A DNA stretch of 64,000 nt from Gnetum montanum (lineage: Eukaryota; Streptophyta; Gnetopsida; Gnetales; Gnetaceae), in NCBI GenBank assembly GCA_015680685.1, contig MNCI01026483.1, positions 303,367 through 367,366 on the forward strand, written 5' to 3'. The number at the start of each line of letters is the position of its first letter. The first letter of the stretch is position 1. Shown piece after piece: positions 22,442-33,655 of the stretch. The translations under genes and the position numbers were made by a program. The notes beneath the pieces were generated by a model. That model saw nothing but the letters and a program-made list of their open reading frames with translations. It did not search any database and had not been told where the DNA came from.

Positions 22442-23601
22442 TATAGACCTTCTGGTGTGTTTTGTTGTATTCAAAATGTTAAGTAAAATGGAGTCAAAGG
22501 TTGTTTGAATGGCTATGTGGTTATTATGTTTGTAGGAATTAGTACATGGGAAACCAAGATGACCTAAAGAGGATAAGGAATGAAATGTTTAGAGGTCAAA
22601 GAAGAAGGTCATCCACATGGTTTTCAAATGAACATGCAAGAATTTCAAAGAACGTGGACAAGAACTAGATACTGTGAAAGCAAGGTTATCATCATCAAGG
22701 CTATGGATAAGGAATGATGAGTTCAAGAGACAAAGAAAGTAGAAGAAAGACATCTCTAGGAAATATTAGATGTCTTGGCAAAATTGGAGTAAACCTAGAC
22801 AAAGATGTTCTTAGAAATAGAAAGACATCTTTCACAAAGTCATCTTTACAAAATGCATACCATGTTTAGAAAGACATCTTCTAAAATGGAGATGTTAGAA
22901 AGACTTCTTTCCATTATTGAAGGAAAATTTAGAGAGACATCTCAAGTATGAAAAAGACATCTTCCACGACCATTAGCTAGCCATTGCATGAGTTCTAAGA
23001 TGAATTTAGAAACACAACAACTATAAGATGACTTGATGTCCATTGGGAAATGTGCAAGCCTTGTTATATTCATTTTATAATCATTTGTAATCATTGAATT
23101 CTTTGTTAATCCTCATTGACTTATCATTTTGGCATTGTAAAGTGTGCTATACCTAATTGTACAAGGATAAGCAAACTGAGTTGCAATTCTCCCTTGTAAT
23201 TCTTGTTCTTGTTGCCTTGCAAGGTTGATGTGCTTGAGCTTGTCGAAATCTTATGGGATTGATTTTTTGGTGCTATGGTACAACACTCCAATGTAGAGAT
23301 CAAGATTATAAATGTTGTGAAAGCCTTGAAAATACATTTCCAAGCTTGACGGGACCTTGCAGGATTGAGTGATTGGTGTTGCAGTATAACACTCTAGAGT
23401 GGGGCTTGAAGACTATACAAGGCATGGACCCTTCAAACATATTTTAAGAGTAACAAAGTTCAAAGATGTGCTGGTGATCTACCCTCCAAGTGTGAAGTAC
23501 CCAAGTTTGGAAACGACGTAAATTTATGTGTGTGTGTTGTTTTATAAAGGTTCAATTTGGGGAACTTATTCATCACCCCATTTTAAGTTCTACAATCCAT
23601 A
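22442..23601 (+). repeat. 3' LTR of TRG copy D (1160 bp)
   Basis: It aligns over its length with 17631-18882. Its TATA start corresponds to TGTG in the 5' copy (two G-to-A changes). AGACATCT motifs lie at 22745-22970. The end (ACAATCCATA) is fixed by the GACCT duplication that follows. Confidence 0.85.
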
Positions 23602-23606
23602 GACCT
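23602..23606 (+). other. Target-site duplication GACCT, right
   Basis: Identical to 17626-17630 and directly after the 3' LTR end. Confidence 0.85.
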
Positions 23607-26600
23607 TTAGGAGCACTTTCTAGGGCTTGATATGGTCATTTTCAAGCTTCCAATGGTCTAAATAGTGAGCACAAGGGGTAGGTATTGAAGATTGGAACGT
23701 TTTAGCACCATTTTGGCTTTCCAAAAGGTTGAAATCCTTAGTTCTAGGGTTGATTACGCTAGGCTACCAAGCCCCAGCATAGTCATAAGGAAAGACTAAG
23801 TTTAGGTAATTTCTAGGGTTGAAATAGAGTGAAATTTATGACTAGGGGTCATGGAGGAAAGGTTCTTATCATTTTGGCTCAATTTTGGACCATTCTGTGC
23901 TACTTACTATTGATTTTTGTTGCTACATTTTTCCTCCCAAGTGGGACTATGTTGACCTAATGTAGTCCCTAGCTTCCTCAACACAATTAGGAGTAAAAAA
24001 TGGATTTTGGTCAATTTAAAGGCTAGATCGACTATCCTAATGGACTTTTTGGATCATGGGTGTTGTTGACTAGGGTTTTAATGCAAAAATTGCTAGTTTT
24101 CATGCTTGTTTGAGCCTTGGATGGCTAGATACCATGGGACTGCACTAGGCATGTAGTTCCTAGTGTAGTCAAGGATTCAACATGAGAAAAAGTTAAAAAA
24201 GAATGAATTTTAGCTTGTTTCCCAAGGTTCTAGAATTTAACCATGCTCTGGCATGGTTCTAGGTCTTTCTAGAAGTTGGTTTGGGCAATTCTGAAGCTGT
24301 TTTGGCTACTTCCAAGTGGAGTACATTGGGCTTGGATAGGGACTATGCTAGCCTAGCATAGTTCTAGTCCTCCTTATAGTGTACTCACATTGGAAAGGAT
24401 AACCAACTGAGTTTCATTGTTGAATTTTACTTTGGTGGGCCTCGAGACTCCTAGAAGTGTAGTTTACATGATTTTGGTCAATTTTTGAAGAAGTTTATGT
24501 GGGCTACACTAGGCTTGGAGAGGAACTATGCTAGCCTAGCATAGTCCCAACTTCTGTTAGTGTAGTCCAAATTTTTGAGGTCTAAAATTATAAACAAATA
24601 GTGTGTTCCATGGTTAGTCAAGCTCTGAAGATGCTCCAGGGTTCATTAGTAGGGGATTTCATGTCTTTTGGTGCATCTTAAGTAGTTTAGTGGGGACTAC
24701 CCTCGATATTGAGAGGGACTACACTAGCCCAAGGTAGTCCTAGTTCCTCATTAGTGTAGTTAAGGATCAAGAACTTAAAATGATCAATTTTAGCTCAGTT
24801 TTGAGGTGTGATGGTTTCAATGTGTCCTGACATGGTCTTGTAGTTAATAGAGGTGTTTTATAGGTTATGTTTGACCTAATTTGAAAGTCAAGATGGGGAC
24901 TACATTGGCCCAACATAGTCTCATCCCATGTTAGCATAGTCTAGTCCTAGAATAGTTAGTAAGAGTTTCCATCATTGACAGAGATTTTCAACAAGGTGTT
25001 AGGGTTGATTCGTAGAAAATTTAGGTTACTTTTGGTAATTTTCTTCTAATTTTAAGGGACTACGTTGGGCTTGGAGAGGGACTATGATAGCCTAGTGTAG
25101 TCTACATCTTACATTAGCATAGTCAAGGTAGAAGTGCCCAGAAATGGTGAGAAATGGAAGTTTTATCATTACACAGGCTTGCATAGGCTCCCAAGGTTTG
25201 TCAACAATGGTCCTAGGTTACTTGGGATAAATTTTTAACACTTTTTGAGGTAATAAACTAGGATTTGAGAGGGACTACATTGGCTCAATGTAGTCCTCTT
25301 CTCCTCTTAGTATAATCTAAGTTGGAAAGGTTGAAAACTTTGAAAAATTATAGGTTTCATTATTGGAAGGCTTCAAATGGAATTTTAGGATTTTTAGATA
25401 TCAATTTTTCATGGTTTTTGATATCTTTTATAATTTTTCAAGGGGACTATGCTAAGCCTAGACTAGGACTACATTGTCCTAGCATAGTCTTCATCTCCCC
25501 TAGTGTAGTCCAACTTTATGATGGCTAAAATGGTGAAAAATGTAGAATTTGTTGCTAGATAGCTCTAAATGGAGTTCTAGGACTTTTCAGAGGTCAATTT
25601 TTTCATGGATCCTTGATGGGTTTTCCAATTTTGGATTGACTACACTAGGCTTAGGCATGGACTATGCTAGCCCAGCATAGTCTTCCTCCTCTCCTTAGGG
25701 TAGTCCATGTGATGGATTCCAAAGTATAAAGGAAACTAGGTTTCATGGGCATACAAGCTTAAACTAGGATTTCAAGTATTATTAGAGTTATGTTTCATGG
25801 TTTTTGGTGTGTTTTGACAATATTAATGGGACTATGCAAGGCCATGGAAAGGGACTATGATGGCCCACTGTAGTTCCAACTTCCCATTTAGTATAGTCCA
25901 TGTTTTGACATGGAAAATGTGAAAAATGATAAGGTTTGATCCAATTTGATGTTTTGGGGTTCCCAGAAGTTGAATTGAAGTTCATACATAATGGTTTTCT
26001 AGATTTTGAGTGGACTATGTTGGGCAATCACTAGCCCTAGTCCTTAGTGTAGTCCCTTGTGGAATCTTAGTTTTGTAGATTTTCTTGAGTTTTTTTGATC
26101 AATCGACTATTAGTTTGGGATTATTAGGGATCTTTTCAAGATGTGGAGGCTTCAAAAGGTAATTTTGGAGGTGGATAATGGTTTTTATGGTGCCTACTAA
26201 ACCTAGAACTCTAGGACTATGTTGGCTCAACATAGCCATGGGGAAAAGGAAAAAGGTGGCACCATTCACTACAATCGACCATGTCTTGGGCTTGCTGAAG
26301 GCTTAAACTAGGGTTTGGTGAAAGGGTATGTTGATTCAAGGTCAATTGAGGGTTGAATGGACTATATGGACGAGTTGGGATTGTAAGAAGGCAAGATGTG
26401 GTGTTGGACTACACTGGCCCAACATAGTCCCTTACTTCTCTTAGCATAGTTGATGAGAAAATTTGATTCTTGTTAGAGTTGGAATGGTTATGACCATGTT
26501 TTAGTGCTATCAGGGGTCTTGTCCAAGGTTTGGTAAGGTTCAGTGATCAACTTGGAGGCCTGTAAAGGTTGGATGGATTATTGGAAGTCCATCTCATTAT

Positions 26601-26700
26601 GGACTATGTTGGTAATAGTTGGGACTACATTGGCCTAGTGTAGTCCTTATCTTCTTTCAGCGTAGCATTGTCAAAATTTGTCATATTATTAAGTTTTAGG
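23607..26700 (+). repeat. Diverged ~190-bp tandem array with hairpin core
   Basis: A core phrase recurs about every 180-210 bp: near 24320, 24505, 24695, 24900, 25065, 25275, 25440, 25640, 25830, 26010, 26215, 26405 and 26615, with weaker units earlier. It consists of an inverted repeat GACTATGCTA-gcc-TAGCATAGTC, then 20-30 bases later AGTGTAGTC. In several units (24341-24361, 24524-24545, 25660-25682) the arms match perfectly over 9 bases. No frame spans the array. It resembles an old satellite and continues, across TRG copy D, to 17456. Confidence 0.8.
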
Positions 26701-27039
26701 ATGCATAAGGTAGGGTCTAGGATAGACAGGGTGGATGTTGTAATTGTTCTATGGTTTAGGTTGACTACTCTTAACGTAGTCATGGATTTTTCATTATTTT
26801 TTGAGTGCCTAGTGTGGGGCCCAATTAAAATTAGATAAATTTTAGGAAAAAGCATGGCAAAAATCTAGCATATTCATGGTTTCCATTTTGATCTCAAGTA
26901 AAGTGGAGTTTCTAGAAGGAAACTAGGGCTTTAGGTTGGATGCCTAGGTTTAAGTAGGAACACTTGTAGAAACCTATGACAAATTGAAATTTCTTCCTAT
27001 CTCCTTACTTCTATGCCTTGGTTTGAGAGCTCTATCATT

Positions 27040-27300
27040 GTTATCTATTTCCTACTATCTTACTCACTATAGTAGCAACTATTTTTGGACTACTGCCAAT
27101 GTAGTCCAGCTGTTGGTGAGTTTCTGGCAGCATTGCCACTCCCTACTGAATACTGCCAACATAGTAGTAACCACTAGTGAACTACTACCAACATAGTAGT
27201 AACCACTAGTGTACTATTACCACTATACTCCATCCATTGGTACCTTACTATAGCATAGTCCAATCATTGTTGTCCTACTACTAGCATAGTCTAACTTTTT
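27040..27300 (+). repeat. Short-period CTACTA/CATAGTAG repeats at array edge
   Basis: Phrases such as CATAGTAGTAACCACTAGTG occur twice, 32 bases apart (about 27157 and 27189), among other CTACTGCCAA and ACCATTGG variants. The vocabulary (TAGTCC, CATAGT) is that of the larger array and of repeats at 46740-46975 and 48115-48320. Confidence 0.65.
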
Positions 27301-27329
27301 TCCATATTCCAAGGCTTGTTTCCAATACT

Positions 27330-30300
27330 ATGGGCAAGAAAATGGCTACGGTAAGGATTCCTACATTAGAGGAGATTAATGCCACTATTGAAACCCTAGC
27401 ACACCTTCCTTATCCAAGGATTTGTGAGATTTCTACTACCACCTTTCCAATGTGCACCATTCTCACTGGTTTTTGTAGCTCTTTCATGTATTTTGTTAGT
27501 TTCTATTCCATTTTTTAGATCTATGCCTATGTACTTGTTATTTTTTAATTATATGTAAATCCTACCTTGTGTTTTGGCCATTTCTACATATCTCTAGGGT
27601 ATTTGGTTGTTTTCTCTTTGGTAGATACAGTTTGTAAAATAGGCTTTCTATTTAAGTGCTTTTTTTTTTTCAAAAATTGGGTAGTATGGCCATTTTTCTT
27701 AGACCTAGGATGAAGGACTTGATAAATTTAAATTTTCAAAAAATATTACCCCCTTATTTTGATGCATTTTTAAATGGATTTAACTTTTTTGGCCTTATTG
27801 TGCTAAATTCATGGTTAATTTGAATTAGGTTTTATGAATTTAATGCTTTTTTGACGGAAAAAGCAAGTAAAGTTGTGAATTTTTTGCAAGACAATAACTA
27901 AGTATTGTTAAAATATAAAAGTGTTTATGTTTATATTTTCTTTTAATATTTCTAATGGTTTTGGTCTCATTCAATTTGGAATTGTAATGATGAAGTTATG
28001 ACCATTTGAGTTGAGTTGTGTAGTTATGGTTCTTTGCTATTTTTCAAATTTTGTAAATGTTCAAAAACAATTTCAAGAAAAATGATAGGGTTTTCAAAAT
28101 TTCTATGAATATGGGAACATATTAATTGATTTAAGTCTCAAATGGTGGTGGAATCACTCTGTTTGAAGATCAAATGAGTTTTCAACGAATTTCTTCATAA
28201 CCCTGCACAAAAAGGTCTCATGTTGATGGCTACAATTTGGTTACTTTGGTAATTTTTTCTAAAGAATGAGTTATGATTTCTAATTTTTTCTTGTTATGGG
28301 GATGTATTTTATCATTTTATTATTCCAATGGATATGGAATCATCAAATTTTGTCAAGCAGTTAATTAGTTATGGTCATTTTTGTTTGGTAGTGCAAAATT
28401 GTGGTTATAAGGCTCTGACACATTTACCCCTCTAAAGATGGATAACATTGAGGTTGTGAAAAAAAATTTCTATCAATGTCCCATGATCTTGGGAATTCTT
28501 TGGGATGTCAAGAAGGGGTTGAAGTGATTTGAATCAAAATAAAAAAATTTCATATTTTTTTTCTAAGTGTTTTCTTATGGCCATTTTGGTGTTGAGTGTG
28601 AAATTTAGTTGAATGTCAGTTGTATTCTTACGTTGTGTGCTGAAATATTTTCTAAGTGTAGAATTATTCATGAAAGCTAAGAATTTAGTTCTATACTATC
28701 ATTTTCAAATTCTTAGTCCTAAACTTTCAATTTCATGTTTTGATTATAATCTATCATTGTTACAATTTTAGTTTCAAATAGTCATTTCATGTGAACTGCT
28801 TCAAATTTTGTCAAGTGTTTTTTTCCTATGTTTAATGGTTATAAGGATCTATTTTTAAGTTTTCATTATTATAATTGTTGTGGTTGGATGTTAAAAAGCC
28901 TTCTTGAAGTCCATATTTTTGGTGATAGAAATGGTAGGGTTGTTATGCTACATTGACATGCCAACACCTAAATCCTTCAGCCCCAACATGGAGTAGGATC
29001 AACATGAGGTATCCTTTAGGGAGGGGGCCCCAAACGTCATAGCCTACCTACCTCATGACTATAGTGTGATAGTTTGGTCATACTTGAAGTTCTAGGTAGT
29101 GGAAATAATTGTGGAGACCATCTTGCCTAGATCCTTTAGTTTGATTGTGAAATTCATCATGGATAAACTTGATGCCCATGCAGAAGGGAAGAAACATGAT
29201 GACACAACTACTATGGATCCTTGTAAACTATCTCAAATTTTGGAGATCCCAAAATTTAGATAATATAACTTGGACAACACATTTATTGTTGGCCATCATG
29301 CCCATACATGGTTTCAAAAGCCTCCTGGCATCGTCTACTACATAGAGGGATAAGTAGTATTGTTGCCTTTGGTTTATGGTTATTTTCTATCATTGTGTAT
29401 TTATGTTATAACTATGTATGGTCTATTGTTTTACTTGCCTATAGGTTTTGGATGGATAATCAAGGCCAAATCAAGGCTAACCACTATTTTCTCTTAGCTC
29501 ACACAGATCTACAGGTGTTCACTAAGAGCCCAAACATTAGGCTTGTGGTGTTGGAGCAATTGCATGGTGATCTTGAAAGTAGAATTGGACATCATCCTAA
29601 GGCCTAAAAGAGATGGCTAAAAAATTGGAACATTGATAGCTGGTGGGCTCTCTTAATGATTTAGACTTGGAACCACAACCTAGAGCTCCTATGATGCCTG
29701 AGTCATATAGGAGAAGTGTTATTAATTTCTTGATTTTATGCTAATGTTTTTCTAGTTATATAGTTATTAGGCTATTTTGGTCTTTTTTGTTTATGTAGTT
29801 ATATTTGTTGTAATTTGTAACACCTATGTGAAGGCTAAGAAGCTACCTTTTATTATGTTGCAGTAGTCACTCCATCTATCAAAGTTACGGTTATCACTTT
29901 AAGACGTATGGAGGAGATCTTGATCCTTAAGTTCAATGAGATGGAATCCTCACAAGATTGGTTAGTAGATTATGTGCCCAATGCTATACATGCAAGGTTC
30001 ATCCATGTGGGCCTGTTTGACCTCTTCATGACCCCAAGCCCAATCATTCCTACCACAAAACTATTAAACATTCTTAACTCCTTCAACAAAGAAGTTTAGA
30101 CATTTGTCACTCATGTTCATGGTGTGACTATTGTTTTGGACATCAATGCATACACATTTAGTGACATCTTTGATGTCTTGAATGATGGCATGGTGGTTAT
30201 TGTCAAAGTAGGTAGGAAGGTTGATCATTGGGAAGAAGTGAAAAAATGGTTAGATACTCATCATGGTAGCAAGGAATACTCTCTAAGAGACATCAAATTG

Positions 30301-32614
30301 TCATTGATTAGGGATATGTATTCCTTGTTTTGATCTTAGGTGTTTCCTAAGTTGTTATTGTAGGGAAAGATCTTGGGTGTGGAATAGGCTTGGGCCATGA
30401 AGAAGGTACTTATCGAGGATACCTGATTCAATTGGGCCATACACATGATTTCTAGGGTTTGGTTGGAGGTCCAAAAACTTCATGATAACCTCAATAAAAA
30501 GTGTCATGTGCATTTCACACTCTTTGTAGCTTACTTGTGGAGGTTCATAGAATTTATGGTGGTAAGAAAGGATGGACGATGGGCTGACCAAGATCCATCC
30601 CAATTTTATAGACCTTGGATGAAGCTTCTTGCTCCAACCACCAGGGCCTAATGTCCACCAAACGTTGTACATGAATCATTGTCTATCACCACCAAGGATC
30701 TTGATGGGAAACATTGTAGATCTCTTGATAGCACTTGGGTTGAGCCTCTTACCATACCATCTAGTATCAAGAAGGCTCAGAGATTACATGTAGACATTGA
30801 GGGTATAGCTAGGAAGAAACTTAAGAGGCCTTTGGTAGACCAAACAATGCCAGTTGTTGGGAAGCCTCTTAAGAAAAAGATAATCATCAAGCTTAGAGGG
30901 ATGTAGACTAACATCAGATGTATGTATTTTGTTAGTTCATTTCTTTATTGTTAGTTTGCTCAAATACTATAGTTGATTTATGGCTTCATATAATATGCTA
31001 AGCTATTCATGGTTAATGCCTCTTGCAAATAAGCAAAAAGAGTAGAAGGCTATAGCAGTAGCAGTTGTTGCTGAAGAGGAGCAAACACATTAAGAGGAGG
31101 AGAAGATGTGGTGTTAGAAGGAAGAGATATTGAAGCATTATGAGGATGATGCATTGGAGAATGAGGACTTGCCTCCCTTTTCTCCTATTAACACTTTTCA
31201 TGTCATGCTATAGGATCAAGAGTTGAATGAACCCCCTATTGTCATGCTCAGGGACTTCCTAAGTACTTATAATTTTTGGCTATAAGTGTTATAATATATG
31301 TTATGTTTTGTTGATTCCTTTTTAGTAATGGTCATAGTCATTGATCGTTTACCACACCTTGTTGTAGCTCATAGCCATAGGTAGAAGCATCCACTTCTTC
31401 CCTCCATATTCAACCATGGGTGAAAACCCCTAATAAATTGGAATTTAGGTAGGGTGTAGCTAAAGATATGATCAAATGATTATAACAGATAGCTCCTAAG
31501 ATTAGTAAAAATTTTAACTCATTTGGCCTTTGTTATTTTTTATATTTTTAATCTATTACTTGGTTTTCATGGTTATGTAGTTTTTTGTTAACTAGTTTCA
31601 TTTTGTTGGATTTTGTTCTATGTTGGTTATAGTGCCTAACCTAAGATGGGATCTTGATAAGCCAATTAAGGTTAACACATTTCCTTCCTTACCTTATGAT
31701 ATGGAGAATTTCCCATGTAAGCTGTATGAGGGTGCCACTGGATGTGCACTCTCATGTGCTAAGGCTTTGTGGGAATGTAGACATTCTAATGAGTTCCTAT
31801 GAGAATAATTCATAGCATTAAGGGATGAGAATAAAAAATTAAAAGAGAAGGTAATAGACATCAAGGATCATAGAGACTTCATAGAGGCTTAGGTAAATAA
31901 CAAATAACCTTTACACACTAAGGAGATACTTTGGTCCTACTACTAGAATGCACTTCAAAGAAAGGTCATCCATGCTAGAGAAATCGTACAATAAAAGCTT
32001 TAGATCAATCCCATCAACTACAAGGCTAGTAAGTGGAAGGACTATTACACTTGGATCCTTGAGTGGGGTTGTAAACAAAAGTACCACAAGAGAATATATA
32101 AGGCTGAGCAAGATCCTTACCTTAAGTGGCTAAAGAGGAGTCTATAGAGAGGTGGAAGCTAAAGTTGTTTATGATGGGAATCAATGCAGAGGATATCTAT
32201 ACAATATTTGTGAAGAATGTGGGTGTAGCTACTTCTCCTACTCATCATATTACTATTGCCTTAGGGAAGGCAATCTCAACCACATTCTCACATTAGCCCC
32301 CTACATGGACCAACATTGATAGGACTAGTATCCTCATGGGTATTGATCTATGGAATGTTAACTAGGCAAACACATTTGAATACAAAATCCTCCACCATCT
32401 AGCAATTGGTCCTTAGACTTTTCCAGCAAAAAATATGGCTTCAAAACCATCTTAGGTTAGTTCATTTAATTTTAATTTCATTAATTTTCTTTTTGATGTT
32501 TATTAATTGCTAAACTATTTTGGTCTTATCATGTTATAGATACCAAAAGACACTACCAACCCCAATGGTGGGGATAGAGATGATGATCCACTTCCTTCAC
32601 TAGGTGCTCCATAG
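27330..32614 (+). pseudogene. Unidentified multi-exon reading frame, about 1000 codons, decayed
   Basis: Eight coding-like blocks lie on the plus strand between AT-rich gaps with splice-like edges. Blocks: 27330-27472 (starts MGKKMATVRI); 28958-29350, one frame with three stops, ending at ATAAGT, a likely decayed GTAAGT donor; 29445-29720 after TGCCTATAG; 29864-30906 after TTATGTTGCAG, about 347 codons in a single frame with roughly eight stops and no frameshift; 31018-31273, Glu-rich; 31324-31500; 31633-32454 with one frameshift near 32130; and 32540-32614 after GTTATAG, ending DDDPLPSLGAP and a stop. Visible motifs include DWLVDYVPNAIHARF, FVTHVHGVTIVLD and SKWKDYYTWILEWG. I recognise no RT, integrase, protease, transposase DDE or host domain. 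It could be a decayed host gene, an extra ORF of a retroelement, or the gene of an unknown element. Confidence 0.55.
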
Positions 32615-32974
32615 TTCCATCAGTTACTTCTTTTATGCTCATTTCAATTTTAGTTGATGTGATTTTTCTTGATGTTGATGATGTATGGCTAGTGTTAGCC
32701 AAAATAATTTATTTTTTTATGATTTATTTGGCTATGGTTATGATATTATGAACATTTTAAATTTAACTTTAATTTTAAATTTAAGTTTTAATTTGGATTA
32801 TGATGTTATAGCATTATTAGTTTTGTTTATATTATGGCACTACATTGTAATCTACATTTAGCTATGTTGGCTAGACTTGGTCATCATGTGATAGAAGGTT
32901 AAAAAATTATGGAATAAAGTCACAAACTAAAGCAAAAATAAGGTATAAGGTTGTTTGCTAGTTTTAGGCCATGG
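32615..32974. other. AT-rich spacer
   Basis: Rich in TTTAAATTTAA-like simple sequence (32750-32810), with no frame. Its right part (32880-32974) resembles 17340-17470. Confidence 0.5.
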
Positions 32975-33140
32975 TAGGCTATGTTGTATTTGGTAGTTTA
33001 AGGCCATGGTGGGCCACGATGCCAATTTAAGATCTTAGCAGACCATGATGCCAGTTTAAGGTCTTAGCTAACTACGATGCCACTTTTAAGGTCTTAGTAG
33101 ACTATGATTCTAGTTTAAGGTCTTAGTGGACTATAGAAAA
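32975..33140. repeat. Tandem repeat, ~30-bp period, six units
   Basis: The phrase AGTTTAAGGTCTTAG followed by (C/T)AGACTATGAT recurs about six times with 28-33 base spacing. A single related unit is found at 17456-17490. Confidence 0.75.
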
Positions 33141-33210
33141 TGCAAAATGAAATTTTTTTATGACATTTGTTATTTAAGAAAAAGTAAAAAGGATTTAAAA
33201 GTAAGCAGAC

Positions 33211-33646
33211 TGACGAGTGGTGAGGTACCCCTATGCCCAACCATACGAATCATAGGCATTCACGTGTGATCTGGTCGAATTCTATAGACTATAATTACTA
33301 AGTACGCTAGAGCTAAATAGTGCATGTGTGTTGTCCATTCATTATCTTCCTAGTTTCACAATGGTCTGCTCAGGTACATTAATGCATGAATAAAGATTCG
33401 TTTACACTTAGACCTCCTGCTGTGGACACTTGGAAAATATTCTAACTTTCAAATGGATAAACTACAAGAGTTTTGCTACTTGACTTCCAAAAACTTACTC
33501 CCAATTGTGCACCTAGGCACTATATTTATAGACCTCGGAGTAACCCTGCGATATTGAATGTACGATATTGCATCTTGGTTCACGATATCATGTACCCAAT
33601 ATCGCGGCCATACCAATATCAAAGCATTGAAAGACATAATTTATCA
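33211..33646 (-). repeat. 3' LTR of Athila-type element 2, internally deleted (436 bp)
   Basis: Both ends match the full-length copies (plus-strand TGACGAGTGG at 33211, TTTATCA at 33646), but sequence equivalent to 42105-42530 is missing at about 33357. The TATA box (33523-33530) and decayed ATATCG motifs remain. Confidence 0.85.
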
Positions 33647-33655
33647 TACCCCCAT
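33647..33655 (-). other. Polypurine tract of element 2
   Basis: ATGGGGGTA on the minus strand lies directly before the LTR, identical to the PPT at 1753-1761. A further 25 bases match between the two elements. Confidence 0.8.

Larger units (their letters stand above)
17631..23601 (+). mobile_element. TRG element copy D, complete gag-only LTR retrotransposon (5971 bp)
   Basis: Order: 5' LTR, tRNA-iMet PBS, gag, about 2.2 kb non-coding, PPT, 3' LTR, with a perfect 5-bp GACCT target duplication. No pol domain is present on either strand, so it must have been moved by proteins of a partner element (TR-GAG or LARD-like). The two LTRs differ by many substitutions and indels, so the insertion is old. 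It landed inside the hairpin tandem array and is therefore younger than the array. Confidence 0.85.

Noticed and set aside
23607-26700. Regularly spaced repeats considered as a CRISPR array
   Set aside because: Units are about 190 bp, diverged along their whole length, with hairpin cores and no unique short spacers. The context is a plant-type genome.
26984-27196. 70-codon frame with a hydrophobic start, considered as a signal peptide gene
   Set aside because: It overlaps CTACTA-type repeats and has no coding continuation; composition is explained by the repeats.
30355-30672. 105-codon open frame on the minus strand
   Set aside because: Antisense to the long plus-strand block 29864-30906, which has splice-like borders and continues in frame far beyond.
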